Source of the DNA: Azospirillum cavernae
GTDB lineage: Bacteria; Pseudomonadota; Alphaproteobacteria; Azospirillales; Azospirillaceae
Direction: 5' to 3'
Length of the DNA stretch: 64,000 nt
Assembly (NCBI RefSeq): GCF_003590795.1
Contig: NZ_QYUL01000001.1
Location: 1,877,001-1,941,000 of the forward strand
Below, in pieces: positions 63,620 through 64,000 of this stretch. The notes below the pieces were generated by a model. It was not told where the DNA came from and ran no database searches. It worked only from the letters and a program-made list of their open reading frames with translations. Position 1 is the first letter of the stretch, and each line of letters begins with the position of its first letter. The translations under genes and the position numbers were made by a program.

Positions 63620-64000
63620 TCAGTGAGCGGCGGCGGACGCTCCCAGCGCCTCAAGCTTGGCGCGGGCGACGCCCAGCTTTGCTTCGACGGCGGCCTTGTC
63701 GCTGTCCGACGCGGCGTCGTCCAGATCCTCAGACAAATCCTTGATCGCCTTTTCCACAGCCGCGCGGTCGATGCCCGACAGCGCTTCCGCTTCTTCGGCC
63801 AGGACGGTGCAGCGGGTCTCGGTCACTTCGGCGAAGCCGCCCGCGACAAAGACGCGATCCACAACGCGGTCGCCTTCATAAACGTCGATGACGCCCGGAC
63901 GAACCGTCGCGATCATCGGCGCATGACCGGCAAGCACGCCGAAATCACCTTCCGTACCCGGCACCACGACCATGTCCACCGGAAGCGACTTCAGCAGCTT
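63620..64000 (-). CDS. atpC: ATP synthase F1 epsilon subunit, 5' end cut by the window edge
   Basis: The frame runs from the right edge (KLLKSLPVDMVVVPGTEGDF) to a stop at 63620, about 126 residues visible. GVLAGHAPMIATVRPGVIDV is the beta-sandwich signature and VEKAIKDLSEDLDDAASDSD the C-terminal helices. The start codon lies outside. Part of the F1 stalk that couples the rotor to catalysis. Confidence 0.95.
   Translation of the reverse strand, partial: KLLKSLPVDMVVVPGTEGDFGVLAGHAPMIATVRPGVIDVYEGDRVVDRVFVAGGFAEVTETRCTVLAEEAEALSGIDRAAVEKAIKDLSEDLDDAASDSDKAAVEAKLGVARAKLEALGASAAAH

Overview
This is a GC-rich alphaproteobacterial window, most likely from a nitrogen-fixing Rhodospirillales relative (Azospirillum/Magnetospirillum-like). 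That placement is inferred from the nif genes, purB, atpC and the density of two-component and c-di-GMP signalling proteins. No rRNA, tRNA or CRISPR array was seen.

The first ~36 kb is accessory DNA. Positions 1-18.5 kb hold a conflict-system array on the minus strand built from MoxR AAA+ ATPases, vWA-like/SAV_2336-type proteins and formylglycine-enzyme (FGE/C-lectin) folds. Module 1 is Trypco2, trypsin-like protease, MoxR, vWA-like protein (cut by the left edge). Module 2 is calcineurin-like phosphoesterase, MoxR, vWA-like protein with two FGE domains, a 53-aa ORF and a stand-alone FGE protein. The protease and the phosphoesterase share a C-terminal domain, so the N-terminal effector has been swapped on a common adaptor. 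A plus-strand TPR-CHAT protease with a DUF4384-like partner sits between the modules. The FGE C-termini behave like variable regions of a diversity-generating retroelement (DGR). Two copies differ at 16 bases, all at codon positions 1 or 2, and 15 of the 16 have adenine in one copy. No reverse transcriptase or template repeat was found in the window. The end of module 2 is duplicated at 16.8-18.55 kb, where the duplicate is cut by insertion sequences.

From 18.55 to 33 kb there are many insertion sequences: an IS66 element inside an IS4 element inside an IS3 element, then ISAzo13, an IS630 fragment, an IS110 inside a second IS3 element, ISL3 and an IS110 remnant. Between them lies a compact three-gene operon (24.1-26.0 kb) encoding a TIR-like protein, a caspase-like protease and a TIR protein, resembling a type IV Thoeris anti-phage system. 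The island ends with an excisionase-like HTH gene, a radC 3' fragment and a 613-aa protein with a toxin-like helical N-terminus and beta-trefoil-like C-terminus in AT-rich DNA.

From 36.3 kb the sequence looks chromosomal: a sensor GGDEF-EAL protein, purB, and a nif block (IscA-like, nifU, nifS, nifV, cysE, nifW) preceded by a NifA site and a sigma-54 promoter. After that come a TetR/old-yellow-enzyme pair, a CheC/CheY-like pair, a PIN protein, a DedA protein, a STAS/anti-sigma/PP2C partner-switching set divergent from a sensor kinase, hybrid kinase and DUF1329 operon, an ArsR/AHSA1 pair, a ferritin-fold protein, and atpC running off the right edge.
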